A stretch of 64,000 bases of DNA from Butyrivibrio fibrisolvens (lineage in GTDB: Bacteria; Bacillota; Clostridia; Lachnospirales; Lachnospiraceae), in contig NZ_CP065800.1 of the NCBI RefSeq assembly GCF_023206215.1, positions 62,001-126,000 of the forward strand, written 5' to 3'. Shown here in pieces: positions 1-8,873 of the stretch. A program made the position numbers and the translations under genes. How positions within the stretch are numbered: position 1 is the first letter of the stretch; each line of letters begins with the position of its first letter. The notes under the pieces were generated by a model that was not told the DNA's origin, searched no databases, and saw only the letters and a list, made by a program, of their open reading frames with translations.

Positions 1-1960
1 CTTTGTCCTTGGGAAGGTACTGCATGATCATAAGTTCAAGCTTCTCCCCTTTTACGGGTTTTGGAAGATAATCTTTAAATCCAATTTCAAGATATTCTTC
101 TCTCATACCTGTCATAACATTGGCAGTGAGCATGATAACAGGAGTATCCTTATTAAGACTATCAGGAAGATCTTGCATCTCTTTGAAGGTCTCAACTCCG
201 TCCTTTACAGGCATGAGATGATCCATGAAGATAATGTCATATTTGAATCTACTTATCAGCTGCAAAGCTTCATCACCGCTTTGAGCTGTATCAACCTGAA
301 TGCGAGAAGGCTCTATAAGTTTCTTAAAGAGCTTTAGGTTAACCTTAGTATCATCTACTACTAATAATCTTGCATCCGGAGCTTCAAAAAGATGATATCT
401 TTCTCTGATACTTGCTTTTCCTCTGTTATCAACGCTCAATTTACCGATAGGCCTTGAATCTGCAATCTTCTGGGGGAAAAATGCTGTGAAAACAGATCCG
501 CTTCCATATGTGCTCTCTACTTCTATATCTCCGCCCATAGCTTTACAGATATCACGGCTAAGTGGCATGCCTAGACCGGTTCCTTCTACCTTGGCATTCC
601 TGGTCATTTCAGCACGGCCGAATTTTTCAAACACCTTATTTATATCTTCTTTTTTTATACCTATTCCTGTGTCGATCACTCTGACTATGAGATTCGCTCT
701 GGAGTCTTCATTATAACAGGCAACCTTCATGGTAACACTGCCTTCGTCGGTGTATTTAACAGCATTGGTCAGCATGTTGACTATGACCTGTCTGATACGG
801 ACCATGTCTCCTATAAGGCTTCCAGGGACATTCTCATTGCATTCAAGATAGAACTTAAGATTCTTTTTCTCTGCTCTGTCGCGTATTATATTACAACTGT
901 CTTGTATAAGTGAAGCTACATCATATTTTTCTTCAATAAGTTCCATATTGCCGGACTCGATCCTGGACAGATCTAAAATATCATTTATAAGCGACAAGAG
1001 CGTATTGCCTGACATAATTGCTGACTCTGCGCAGGATTTGAGCTCAGGATCCTTTTCATTTCTATATATTATCTCATTCATTCCCAGAACTGCATTGATA
1101 GGTGTCCTTATCTCATGGCTCATAGATATGATGAAATTATCCTTGGCTTTAGTTGCGCTTTGAGCTATATCGCGCTGTTTTTCTGCTTCAATTCTGTATT
1201 TGTTCGAGATATTTTTTTCATTTTCAGCATCTCTTCTGGCCTTGTCAAGACTGTTCATCGTCTCCATGAGCTTTCGATAATCAGGCGTCTCTAACAGAAA
1301 CAGAACTCCAAGTGCGCCAAATGCTACAAACAACTCATCAAGCATATAATTAACAAGTATAAAACTTCTTAATGCAACTCCTCCAATTACAAATGAATAG
1401 AAAAAGACCATGATATGTATTTCGAGAATAGATAATACCAGATTGCCAAGTGCCACAAGCACAAGTGAGTACAAAGTCATACAAACCGGCATTGCAAACA
1501 TTATGAAGAAAAAAGGTCCATGTGTGTATCCGTTTTGATGATCAAAATCATTAAAAAATCCATAGAAAAGATTAAATGACATAGTAATGCCGGCTACAAA
1601 AACCAGAATCTTTGAAGGTATCATCTTGGACTTATAGTCATGATTACCTGTACGAAGATCGATAAGACTTGCTATATACGAGCAGATATAATATGCCATC
1701 ATTATCTGACACATGTAATAGATAAAATAATTAATTTTACATACAATGATAGGGAACGTACTTGCGTTGCTGATGCAAAGAGCATTGAGCATATCAAATA
1801 CTGCTGTAAGAAATGAACAAACAATAAATCTTCTATACTTCTGATTCTCAGGAGTTTCTGAATAACGCACCTTCATGACAGTATATATAAAGGCAAGAAG
1901 AAATGCGCCTACAAGATCAAGATCAATATTATAATCCATGAGAAGTTTTGTGCCTGACAT
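1..1960 (-). CDS. Hybrid sensor histidine kinase with receiver domain (C-terminus cut by window edge)
   Basis: Membrane histidine kinase that should autophosphorylate and pass phosphate to its own receiver domain. About 653 residues are visible and the end lies beyond the left edge. The first ~215 residues carry several hydrophobic segments, consistent with a multi-pass sensor module; the signal is unknown. A short coiled coil leads to a HisKA domain with H282 in SHEIRTP. An HATPase domain follows (NMLTNAVKYTD, DTGIGI, GTGLGM), then a receiver with the acidic pair VVDD and phosphoacceptor D580 in FMDHLMP. The ATG at 1958-1960 is preceded by AAGGAGG. His box and receiver Asp are in one uninterrupted frame. 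A further output or Hpt domain could follow outside the window. No partner regulator lies next to it. Confidence 0.9.
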   Translation of the reverse strand, partial: MSGTKLLMDYNIDLDLVGAFLLAFIYTVMKVRYSETPENQKYRRFIVCSFLTAVFDMLNALCISNASTFPIIVCKINYFIYYMCQIMMAYYICSYIASLIDLRTGNHDYKSKMIPSKILVFVAGITMSFNLFYGFFNDFDHQNGYTHGPFFFIMFAMPVCMTLYSLVLVALGNLVLSILEIHIMVFFYSFVIGGVALRSFILVNYMLDELFVAFGALGVLFLLETPDYRKLMETMNSLDKARRDAENEKNISNKYRIEAEKQRDIAQSATKAKDNFIISMSHEIRTPINAVLGMNEIIYRNEKDPELKSCAESAIMSGNTLLSLINDILDLSRIESGNMELIEEKYDVASLIQDSCNIIRDRAEKKNLKFYLECNENVPGSLIGDMVRIRQVIVNMLTNAVKYTDEGSVTMKVACYNEDSRANLIVRVIDTGIGIKKEDINKVFEKFGRAEMTRNAKVEGTGLGMPLSRDICKAMGGDIEVESTYGSGSVFTAFFPQKIADSRPIGKLSVDNRGKASIRERYHLFEAPDARLLVVDDTKVNLKLFKKLIEPSRIQVDTAQSGDEALQLISRFKYDIIFMDHLMPVKDGVETFKEMQDLPDSLNKDTPVIMLTANVMTGMREEYLEIGFKDYLPKPVKGEKLELMIMQYLPKDK

Positions 1961-2018
1961 CGGGCCTCCTTAAAGATGATCACATATTATTTTGACACAC
2001 ACCTCATTATGTAACCCC

Positions 2019-2057
2019 AAAATAAAAATCTCAGCGAAAGATGACTCCTTCGCTGAG
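2019..2057 (-). terminator. Rho-independent terminator of the GH53 gene
   Basis: A 9-bp perfect stem (CTCAGCGAA at 2030-2038, TTCGCTGAG at 2049-2057) reads on the minus strand into ATTTTTATTTT. It lies just past the stop of the galactanase gene. Confidence 0.8.
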
Positions 2058-2106
2058 TTAAATATAGCATTATGATAGTTTTTAGGCAAATAGTATTGGC
2101 TTTATT

Positions 2107-4299
2107 CTATTTGACCATGTACAGATAAGCATCATCAATTGTACCCCAGCCGCCAGGAGCTGTTTTTACGGAAATTGTTACTGTAAGCTCATCTCCTTCT
2201 TCTACTTCCAGCGTATCTGTTGTAGGATTGGTCCATTCAAGCCATCCAGTTACTGTAGTATCTGCCGTTACTGATGTGCCCTTTGTGTTATTGGTTATAG
2301 TGATCGTAATCTCCTGGTCATCTCCGGCATCTCCTCCCTGGATCATCATAGATGCTGTATAATTGCCGGACTTTGCTGCAATATAGTTCTGTGATGCTGT
2401 GAACATAACTTCAGCTTCAGACCAGAAATGAAGTCCATACTCTCCTCGAAATACATCCTCAGAATCTACCCAGGCACCGTTTCCGGAAAACTCCCAGCCG
2501 CTATCGTCTCCTGTTTCAAAATCGCTGTTAATAAGAAGACTGTCCGGGAGTACATTGACTTTAATGATGACTCTTGACGTATTATTCTCATCCTGCGACA
2601 GGATATCTGTAACTGTACCAAATACTTTGTATTCACCAAATTCTGAAATGTCAGAGCAGTCATCCCATTCTACAGGAAGATCAAGTCTTGCACCGCCTGT
2701 ATATTCTCCTTTGACGGTGGAAGGAAGATATGATGCGATATCTTCTCCAAGGCTTACTGTTACTCCGGCAGGTGTTATCGCGCCTTCAAATTCCATTCCT
2801 TCTATCTCATTACCTGTATATACATATTCAAATGTTTTTAAAGAATCAAGAGGATATCCTGCAAAGTCAAAAAGTGCCTGATTGTCCCATGAGCTTCCTC
2901 CGTAATACTTTCCTGCATCATCAGGATCATAACCTCCTGCATAGCTTGAAGCCCAGCCTGATCCATATTTTTCCCAGGCAATGGTATTTTCTTTCAATAT
3001 CTGCTCTGCATTGTCTGTAGTATCTGCATATACGTTAACAGGTATCCATGCAGGTTCCCAGTAGAACATTCCAATTCCGGCTTCGCCTACATCGGCTACT
3101 GCTTTTATAACGTTTCTTATCACTTCACTTTGTCCTTGGACTGAGATCGAGTACTCACTATCATCATCATTACTTCCCTTGGCAACTGTATTACCTGATC
3201 CGTCTCCGTCATCCAGTGTGTAAGCCCATGAAGTCTCGGCAACCATGACTTTTTTATCATAAGTATCAGCAACGTTTTTAAGAGTTTGTGTAAGATTATC
3301 AAGCGTTCCATGCCAATACGGATAATATGATGTTGCAAATACGTCATAGTCAACATCCTCATCAGACAGCATTTTAGCTATTTCCATATAATCACGCTGA
3401 GGATTGGAATAGTGAACCGCAACATAAGCATCAGGTATCACTTCACGTACAGCTCTGCTTCCCGCGCTATACAGTCTGCATTTTTCATGATTCGATGTGA
3501 CACCTGCCATTCCGGGATCTGTCTCATTACCAATAGCTACAAGTCCAACATCTATTCCTGCATCTTTAAGCTTTTGGAGACTTTCTTTGGTATAGTCATA
3601 AAGTGCTGTTTCTCTTTCTGATATGCTCATGCCATCCCATGCTTTTGGCGACATCTGTTTATTGGGATCTGCCCAAAAATCAGAATAGTGAAAATCTATA
3701 TACACTTTCATGCCCGCATTTGTAGCATATTGTCCCATAACAACAGCCCTGTCTATATCACAGTTACCGCCGCCATAACCATTGCCATCTTCATCGTAAG
3801 GATCATTCCAGACCCGGATTCTTATATAATTGACTCCGCTATCACTTAATAGATCAAAGAATCCCTGGCTATCAATATCATTCCCATCATAATCTTTGAA
3901 TACCACACCGCTTTCTTCTTCAGAAAGATATGAAGATATATCTACTCCGCGCATAAAATCATCAGACAATCCGTCAATCTTCTGTACATATACCCTACTG
4001 TCCTTGTAGCTGTTACCATCTGTATCTACAGTTTTAAGTTCTATAGCCTTGGAATCGTCCACATGTTCCTCCTTGCCTTCTGCCGTATTCTCGGCTGTAT
4101 CTGATACCGTAGCTGTATCAAAAGCACCAACACCAGAAGTTTCAATATCAGCAGTCCCTGAAGCTTCACCGGTGCTTACACTGGCATTTTGATCATCACT
4201 TTGTGACATAGCACCACATCCAGACACAGATAATGATAAGCAAACAGCCATAGATACTGACGTTGTCCTTATCAGATTTTTACTGAACTTATTTTTCAT
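2107..4299 (-). CDS. Arabinogalactan endo-beta-1,4-galactanase lipoprotein, GH53, with Ig-like and carbohydrate-binding domains
   Basis: Extracellular enzyme expected to cleave beta-1,4-galactan side chains of pectin (GH53 family activity). The N-terminus is a lipoprotein signal with lipobox SVSGC, so C28 would be lipidated and the protein anchored outside the membrane. After an acidic linker, the GH53 barrel spans about residues 112-480. E259 in IGNE is the expected acid/base and E355 in VAETSWAY the nucleophile. Residues ~505-585 resemble a bacterial Ig-like domain. The C-terminal ~140 residues (NSDFE, GWGTIDD) look like a beta-sandwich carbohydrate-binding module; CBM61 is plausible because it accompanies GH53, but this was not tested. 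The ATG follows AAGGGGG. The gene is flanked by terminators and is probably monocistronic. Confidence 0.93.
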   Translation of the reverse strand: MKNKFSKNLIRTTSVSMAVCLSLSVSGCGAMSQSDDQNASVSTGEASGTADIETSGVGAFDTATVSDTAENTAEGKEEHVDDSKAIELKTVDTDGNSYKDSRVYVQKIDGLSDDFMRGVDISSYLSEEESGVVFKDYDGNDIDSQGFFDLLSDSGVNYIRIRVWNDPYDEDGNGYGGGNCDIDRAVVMGQYATNAGMKVYIDFHYSDFWADPNKQMSPKAWDGMSISERETALYDYTKESLQKLKDAGIDVGLVAIGNETDPGMAGVTSNHEKCRLYSAGSRAVREVIPDAYVAVHYSNPQRDYMEIAKMLSDEDVDYDVFATSYYPYWHGTLDNLTQTLKNVADTYDKKVMVAETSWAYTLDDGDGSGNTVAKGSNDDDSEYSISVQGQSEVIRNVIKAVADVGEAGIGMFYWEPAWIPVNVYADTTDNAEQILKENTIAWEKYGSGWASSYAGGYDPDDAGKYYGGSSWDNQALFDFAGYPLDSLKTFEYVYTGNEIEGMEFEGAITPAGVTVSLGEDIASYLPSTVKGEYTGGARLDLPVEWDDCSDISEFGEYKVFGTVTDILSQDENNTSRVIIKVNVLPDSLLINSDFETGDDSGWEFSGNGAWVDSEDVFRGEYGLHFWSEAEVMFTASQNYIAAKSGNYTASMMIQGGDAGDDQEITITITNNTKGTSVTADTTVTGWLEWTNPTTDTLEVEEGDELTVTISVKTAPGGWGTIDDAYLYMVK

Positions 4300-4472
4300 T
4301 AGAGCCCCCTTGCCGGTCTTATATACCTTATATTTTGCTTTACGAGCGTACTCTCATAAATGACCTCTCAGATTCTATGATACAGCAATTTTTCGTTAAT
4401 TTAATTCTCAAAAATCCCCAAATCTGCGCGCAACTCATTGCGCTATAATCCGGCAGCTATACAGATTACAAC

Positions 4473-4517
4473 AAAAAAAGCTGCAACTGATTGCATAATG
4501 CTATCAGTCTGCAGCTT
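4473..4517 (-). terminator. Terminator overlapping the stop of the 4504-4881 gene
   Basis: On the minus strand a long stem (AAGCTGCAGACTGAT against ATCAGTTGCAGCTT, one bulge) is followed by TTTTTTT. The 5' arm of the hairpin contains the gene's TGA stop, so the last codons are part of the terminator. Confidence 0.88.
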
Positions 4518-4881
4518 CCATTTTCTGATCATTATCTTTTATAAAAATAGCAGGTATCCTGCCATACCTTAGAGTACGAAGATGCTTTTTCCTCTCATTT
4601 ACAATCTTCTTCTCATTGTCATCAAGGCATCTTTGAGCTTCTTCTATAAGCTCCTCCAACCTTCTCTGTTTGGCCTTCTCATTCTCCAAAAGAGACTGTA
4701 GTATCATAACACGCTCCGCTTTGTCGGATTTCTCCCATTTGGCCTTTAAAAACATAATGGATCTGTCATTTGCCTGAAAGTCAGGAAATATATCCGGATT
4801 GACCTGGGAAAAAGAAAAATGCTCTTTTCTAAGTTGGTCTAGAACATCAGCCGCACTGCGACTATCTTTACTATTTTTCAT
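4504..4881 (-). CDS. Small coiled-coil protein of unknown function
   Basis: A 125-residue soluble protein that I do not recognise. The middle third (about residues 50-100) is rich in Glu, Lys, Arg and Leu and should form a helical coiled coil (for example KQRRLEELIEEAQRCL). There is no signal peptide or membrane segment. The ATG is preceded by AAAGGT, a moderate ribosome binding site. It has its own candidate promoter (TTGATA, 18 bp, TATACT) and a strong terminator, so it is probably transcribed alone. It diverges from the HD-GYP gene; nothing in the context points to a specific role. Confidence 0.7.
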   Translation of the reverse strand: MKNSKDSRSAADVLDQLRKEHFSFSQVNPDIFPDFQANDRSIMFLKAKWEKSDKAERVMILQSLLENEKAKQRRLEELIEEAQRCLDDNEKKIVNERKKHLRTLRYGRIPAIFIKDNDQKMEAAD

Positions 4882-4919
4882 GTAATGTACCTTTCTACAT
4901 CCCCTAAACGTACGTAATA

Positions 4920-4949
4920 AGTATATCCCACATATCTTACAGTTATCAA
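4920..4949 (-). promoter_or_regulatory. Candidate sigma-A promoter for the 4504-4881 gene
   Basis: On the minus strand TTGATA (4944-4949) and TATACT (4920-4925) are separated by 18 bp, about 40 bp upstream of the ATG. Confidence 0.55.
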
Positions 4950-5025
4950 CAGCTTGGTAATGTTTTTACTGTTTTTCTGCCTTTTGGTCAATGTATCTTT
5001 TGATTTTTGTATACTATTTACAGTT

Positions 5026-5054
5026 TTGACTTTTGAGATACGTGAATCTATAAT
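5026..5054 (+). promoter_or_regulatory. Sigma-A promoter for the HD-GYP/acyltransferase operon
   Basis: TTGACT (5026-5031), a 17-bp spacer and TATAAT (5049-5054) give a near-consensus promoter about 50 bp upstream of the chosen ATG. Confidence 0.8.
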
Positions 5055-5104
5055 TAAATTGTGGTTTTGTGTACATTTCCATCTTTAGGAGGATACACTT
5101 TTTT

Positions 5105-6190
5105 ATGAAGCGTACTATGACCTCTAATCTGCTGCCGGGCATGGTCCTTGCAGAAAATGTTTACACGTACAATAATGACCAGCTTATTCTTCCAAAGGGC
5201 GCTGTCCTGGATGATAAGTCAATTGCCAAGCTGGAGTTCTATTCTACTGTCAATGTACTTGTTGAAGATGAAATAGAAGAAGTATCCCAGCCATCTATTG
5301 ATGAACTCCAGACTCTTTCTTATGCCCAAAGGCTCCAGCAAACAACGGAGTTCAAACAGTTCAAGCAGGACTTTGAGGCTGCTGCATCTGATTTTGAAAA
5401 GAATATCAATAATGTTGTTCATAACGACAAACCTATTGACGTTGATGCTCTTACAGCTCCAGTAATGGATCTTATAAATTCCACCAATGGTCCTTCGAAT
5501 GTTTTTGATATGATGCATTCACTGCGTCAATACGATGACGCAACATATACTCATTGTATTAATGTTGCGCTTATTAGTAATATCACCGGCCAGTGGCTCA
5601 AGATGTCTGAAGAAGATATAATGACTCTGACTACCGCAGGTCTTCTTCATGATATAGGCAAACTTGTCATCCCCGAGCAGATCATTACCAAACCGGCTAA
5701 ACTTACAGATTATGAGTATACAATTGTACAGACTCATCCACAGGAAGGCTATAAGATATTAAAGAAATCCAATCTTGATCCTCATATCAAGAACGCCGCT
5801 CTTATGCATCATGAGCGCTGCGATGGTTCAGGATATCCCCTTCATCTTCAGGGACCTCAGATAGATCCTTTTGCCAAGATCGTTGCTATCGCTGATGTCT
5901 ATGATGCTATGACAAGTGCAAGAGTATACCGCGGTCCTTTGTGTCCTTTTGTTGCAATATCACTTTTTGAAAGTGAAGGACTTCAGAAATACGATACCAA
6001 CGCTATCATGACCTTCCTCAGTAACATTGTTAATACTTACCTTTTGAACCGTGTCCGTCTTAATAACAGGCTTGAAGGCGATATCGTATTTATTAACAGA
6101 AACCATCTTTCACGGCCTACTATCCGTATTGGTGACAAGTATATAGACCTTACACAGACACCAGATCTATACATCGAAGAAATAATATGA
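5105..6190 (+). CDS. HD-GYP domain protein, probable cyclic di-GMP phosphodiesterase
   Basis: Cytoplasmic 361-residue protein of the HD-GYP family, whose members hydrolyse cyclic di-GMP. An N-terminal ~130-residue region precedes the HD-GYP domain. Counting from the chosen start, the metal-binding HD pair is H182-D183 in LLHDIGK, and the diagnostic motif HHERCDGSGYP starts at H235. All key residues are present. A GTG at 5069 would extend the frame by 12 codons. The ATG at 5105 is preferred because AGGAGG at 5088-5093 lies 11 bp upstream, inside that extension. No receiver or transmembrane segment is seen, so the input may be the N-terminal region. The stop overlaps the next start by 4 bp, implying translational coupling to the acyltransferase. 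Confidence 0.9.
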   Translation: MKRTMTSNLLPGMVLAENVYTYNNDQLILPKGAVLDDKSIAKLEFYSTVNVLVEDEIEEVSQPSIDELQTLSYAQRLQQTTEFKQFKQDFEAAASDFEKNINNVVHNDKPIDVDALTAPVMDLINSTNGPSNVFDMMHSLRQYDDATYTHCINVALISNITGQWLKMSEEDIMTLTTAGLLHDIGKLVIPEQIITKPAKLTDYEYTIVQTHPQEGYKILKKSNLDPHIKNAALMHHERCDGSGYPLHLQGPQIDPFAKIVAIADVYDAMTSARVYRGPLCPFVAISLFESEGLQKYDTNAIMTFLSNIVNTYLLNRVRLNNRLEGDIVFINRNHLSRPTIRIGDKYIDLTQTPDLYIEEII

Positions 6191-7293
6191 AAACTAGAAA
6201 TTATACACTTGATAACGCTAAAGCTTTTGCTATTTTTGTGGTCGTTCTGGCACACGTGCTTAGGGACGGCCGCTATTTTACTTATTTTGTTCCTGCTTCA
6301 GTACCGGTCTTTTTCCTTCTTTCAGGAATCACCTACCATCATAGTTCATCTTTTTTGAACTTCATTTTAAAGAAAATAAAAACCATCGTTGTACCTTACC
6401 TGTTTGCCGGAGTCATAAGTATCATTATATTTGCATTTTTGGGAAGATACGCGTCTAATCTTCTTCATGAAGATATATCAACAACCAAAGTCCTTCCTAA
6501 TATTCTCTTCTTGCTCTATGGCAGTGGTAAATCCGGCCATATGAAATGGAATAATTCACTATGGTTCCTTCCTTGCCTTATGGTGATCATGCTACTTGTC
6601 TATCTGATAGAGACAATCGTAGCCAAATTAAAAAAGAGCCGTTTCCACAGCCTTATTATTAGGATCATTCTTAGTCTTTTTTGTCTATATATAGGATTGT
6701 ATCTTACAAGGAAATTAAATGGCATCGCACTTTGCTGGCATATAGAAACTGCGCTATGCAACGTGATATTTACCGAGATAGGTATCGTCATAGCACCTTC
6801 AGTATTATCTGCTACAATATTTTCAGATCATACCTGCCATAATGCTATACAAAGACTGATAAATAGACTATTAACATGCAAAGCCATAAGGGCTATATTC
6901 TTTTTTGTTCTTGCATTAGTTTTTTCATATCTCAACGGAGAGACAAGCGCCAGAACTGATGAATACGGCATTAGCTTTATACTATATTTCCTAAGTGCTA
7001 TATGCTATGCTATTAGCTATCTGTATGCCGGAAGCCTAATTGGATCAAAGCTTTCTGCGATAACATATACAGGAATGAATACTCTCCCTATACTTTTATG
7101 GAACAAGTATCCTGTTATAGTATTTCAGACACTAATAGGTAAGTTCTCTAATATACTTGATCATCCTGATACTCCGGCAGCACTTATTGCAGCTGTCGTC
7201 CCCGCCATCCTTGTGATCATCCTATGTCTGCTTGCTGGCAAAATTCAGAAAAAATTTCTCCCTGTAACATTGGGAGTCCGGCCAGGAAAATAA
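6187..7293 (+). CDS. Acyltransferase 3 family membrane protein
   Basis: Integral membrane acyltransferase of about ten predicted segments (368 residues), related to O-acetyltransferases that modify sugars or peptidoglycan. The N-terminus has the typical signature: LDNAKAFAIFVVVLAHV, then a PVFFLLSG segment. It resembles the fucose 4-O-acetylase branch; the true acceptor cannot be read from sequence. The ATG overlaps the TGA of the HD-GYP gene (ATGA), so the two are co-translated. Pairing with a cyclic di-GMP enzyme suggests that surface-glycan acetylation is tuned alongside motility or adhesion, but that is inference. A hairpin 50 bp downstream separates it from murA. Confidence 0.85.
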   Translation: MKTRNYTLDNAKAFAIFVVVLAHVLRDGRYFTYFVPASVPVFFLLSGITYHHSSSFLNFILKKIKTIVVPYLFAGVISIIIFAFLGRYASNLLHEDISTTKVLPNILFLLYGSGKSGHMKWNNSLWFLPCLMVIMLLVYLIETIVAKLKKSRFHSLIIRIILSLFCLYIGLYLTRKLNGIALCWHIETALCNVIFTEIGIVIAPSVLSATIFSDHTCHNAIQRLINRLLTCKAIRAIFFFVLALVFSYLNGETSARTDEYGISFILYFLSAICYAISYLYAGSLIGSKLSAITYTGMNTLPILLWNKYPVIVFQTLIGKFSNILDHPDTPAALIAAVVPAILVIILCLLAGKIQKKFLPVTLGVRPGK

Positions 7294-7342
7294 AGTAACT
7301 AAAACTATCTGCTTGGGTGATATAGCAAGTCACATTGCTGAC

Positions 7343-7395
7343 AGTAAAAAAAACAGCTTTAAAGCTATCAATCATGTGATGCTTTAAAGCTGTTT
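7343..7395 (-). terminator. Terminator of murA, possibly bidirectional
   Basis: A perfect 15-bp stem (7351-7365 against 7381-7395, core GCTTTAAAGCTGTTT) reads on the minus strand into eight Ts, just past the murA stop. On the plus strand the T tract is weaker, but the hairpin may also end acyltransferase transcripts. Confidence 0.88.
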
Positions 7396-7402
7396 ACTAA
7401 TT

Positions 7403-8695
7403 TTATGCCATTTTAAGTTCGAATTTCCTGACTTCCTCGTCAGTATTAACTTTCTCAATCTGGGCACCAAGTTCTCTCAACTTGATATCGAAGTCTTCAT
7501 ATCCTCTTTCGATATAATGAATATTGTCTATAGTAGTAAAACCATCAGCTGTAAGTCCGGCGATTACAAGTGCTGCTCCGGCACGAAGATCCGGAGCTGA
7601 TACATCCGCACCGGAGTATCTCTCTACGCCATTGACAATTGCTGCGCTTCCCTCAACCTTAATATTGGCACCCATTCTCATGAGCTGATCAACATACTTG
7701 AAACGATTCTCAAAAATACTCTCTGTAACAATACTGATGCCACTTGCAAGACCTAAAGCTACAGTTATCTGAGGCTGCATATCTGTAGGAAATCCCGGAT
7801 AAGGAAGAGTCTTAACATGTGTAGCTATAGGACGTCTTCTTGCCTCTACTCTTACTGCATCATCAGATTCATGAATCACGCATCCCATTTCGATAAGCTT
7901 AGCCGAAATAGACTCAAGGTGCTTAGGTATAACATTCTTGACTATAACATCGCCTCTTGTAGCAGCGGCAGCTACCATAAATGTTCCTGCCTCTATCTGA
8001 TCAGGAATAATAGTATATTCGCTACCATGAAGCTTCTGAACACCTTTTATACGTATAACATCTGTACCTGCGCCCTTGATATTAGCTCCCATACTGTTAA
8101 GGAAGTTGGCTACGTCAACAACATGAGGCTCCTTGGCAGCATTCTCAATAATAGTCTGTCCATTGGCCATAGAAGCTGCAAGCATTATATTGATAGTAGC
8201 TCCCACAGATACCATATCCAGATATATATGGCTACCGACAAGCTGCTCTGCCTCTGCATTGATAATAGCATGCTCGATATTAACAGTTGCGCCAAGTGCA
8301 TTAAAGCCCTTAATATGCTGGTCAATAGGGCGAAGTCCTATATCGCATCCACCCGGGAGAACAACCTGTGCATGTTTATACTTGCCCAAAAGAGCTCCTA
8401 TAAGATAATATGATGCCCTCATCTTCTTAATGAACTCATTCTCAATCGTATGATTACATACATGGGAAGCATTGATCTTAACACTATGTCTGTCTATGCG
8501 CTCAACAAAAACACCAATGCTCTCCATAGCCTGAAGGAGAATGTTGGTATCCCTTTCATCAGGCATATTGTCAATATATACTGTATCATCAGTCATGATC
8601 GCTGCAGCCAAAATAGCCAGCGCTGCATTCTTAGCACCGCCTATCTCAACTTCACCTGCAAGCGGATTACCACCTTTAATGACATATCTTTCCAT
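7403..8695 (-). CDS. murA: UDP-N-acetylglucosamine 1-carboxyvinyltransferase
   Basis: Cytoplasmic enzyme of the first committed step of peptidoglycan synthesis: it transfers enolpyruvate from phosphoenolpyruvate to UDP-GlcNAc. The 430 residues match the family length. The substrate Lys-Asn pair is K22-N23 (GGAKNAA). The catalytic loop has C117 in LPGGCDIGLRPIDQH, so fosfomycin sensitivity would be expected. Many Firmicutes carry two paralogues, and I cannot say which this is. The ATG is preceded by AGAGAGA, and a strong promoter lies about 90 bp upstream. It appears monocistronic between its promoter and terminator. Confidence 0.97.
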   Translation of the reverse strand: MERYVIKGGNPLAGEVEIGGAKNAALAILAAAIMTDDTVYIDNMPDERDTNILLQAMESIGVFVERIDRHSVKINASHVCNHTIENEFIKKMRASYYLIGALLGKYKHAQVVLPGGCDIGLRPIDQHIKGFNALGATVNIEHAIINAEAEQLVGSHIYLDMVSVGATINIMLAASMANGQTIIENAAKEPHVVDVANFLNSMGANIKGAGTDVIRIKGVQKLHGSEYTIIPDQIEAGTFMVAAAATRGDVIVKNVIPKHLESISAKLIEMGCVIHESDDAVRVEARRRPIATHVKTLPYPGFPTDMQPQITVALGLASGISIVTESIFENRFKYVDQLMRMGANIKVEGSAAIVNGVERYSGADVSAPDLRAGAALVIAGLTADGFTTIDNIHYIERGYEDFDIKLRELGAQIEKVNTDEEVRKFELKMA

Positions 8696-8785
8696 AATTC
8701 TCTCTCATCTGCATACATGGCGTCTTTGCCACTTCTGCCTGATACTATGATACTATGCTTTCAACAACTACTCGCACAAAAAAGT

Positions 8786-8814
8786 ATTATAGCAACGAAT
8801 AGCACTTTTTGCAA
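8786..8814 (-). promoter_or_regulatory. Sigma-A promoter of murA
   Basis: On the minus strand TTGCAA (8809-8814), a 17-bp spacer and a perfect TATAAT (8786-8791) lie about 90 bp upstream of the murA ATG. Confidence 0.8.
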
Positions 8815-8873
8815 CTCATACAGCACATACACTAAACTTTGTTTTTATCATGGTTAAAGGGGCATCACCCTTA

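Noticed and set aside
7817..8857. Long open frames antisense to murA
   Set aside because: They mirror a well-conserved enzyme, have no start signal, and their codon pattern reflects the opposite strand.
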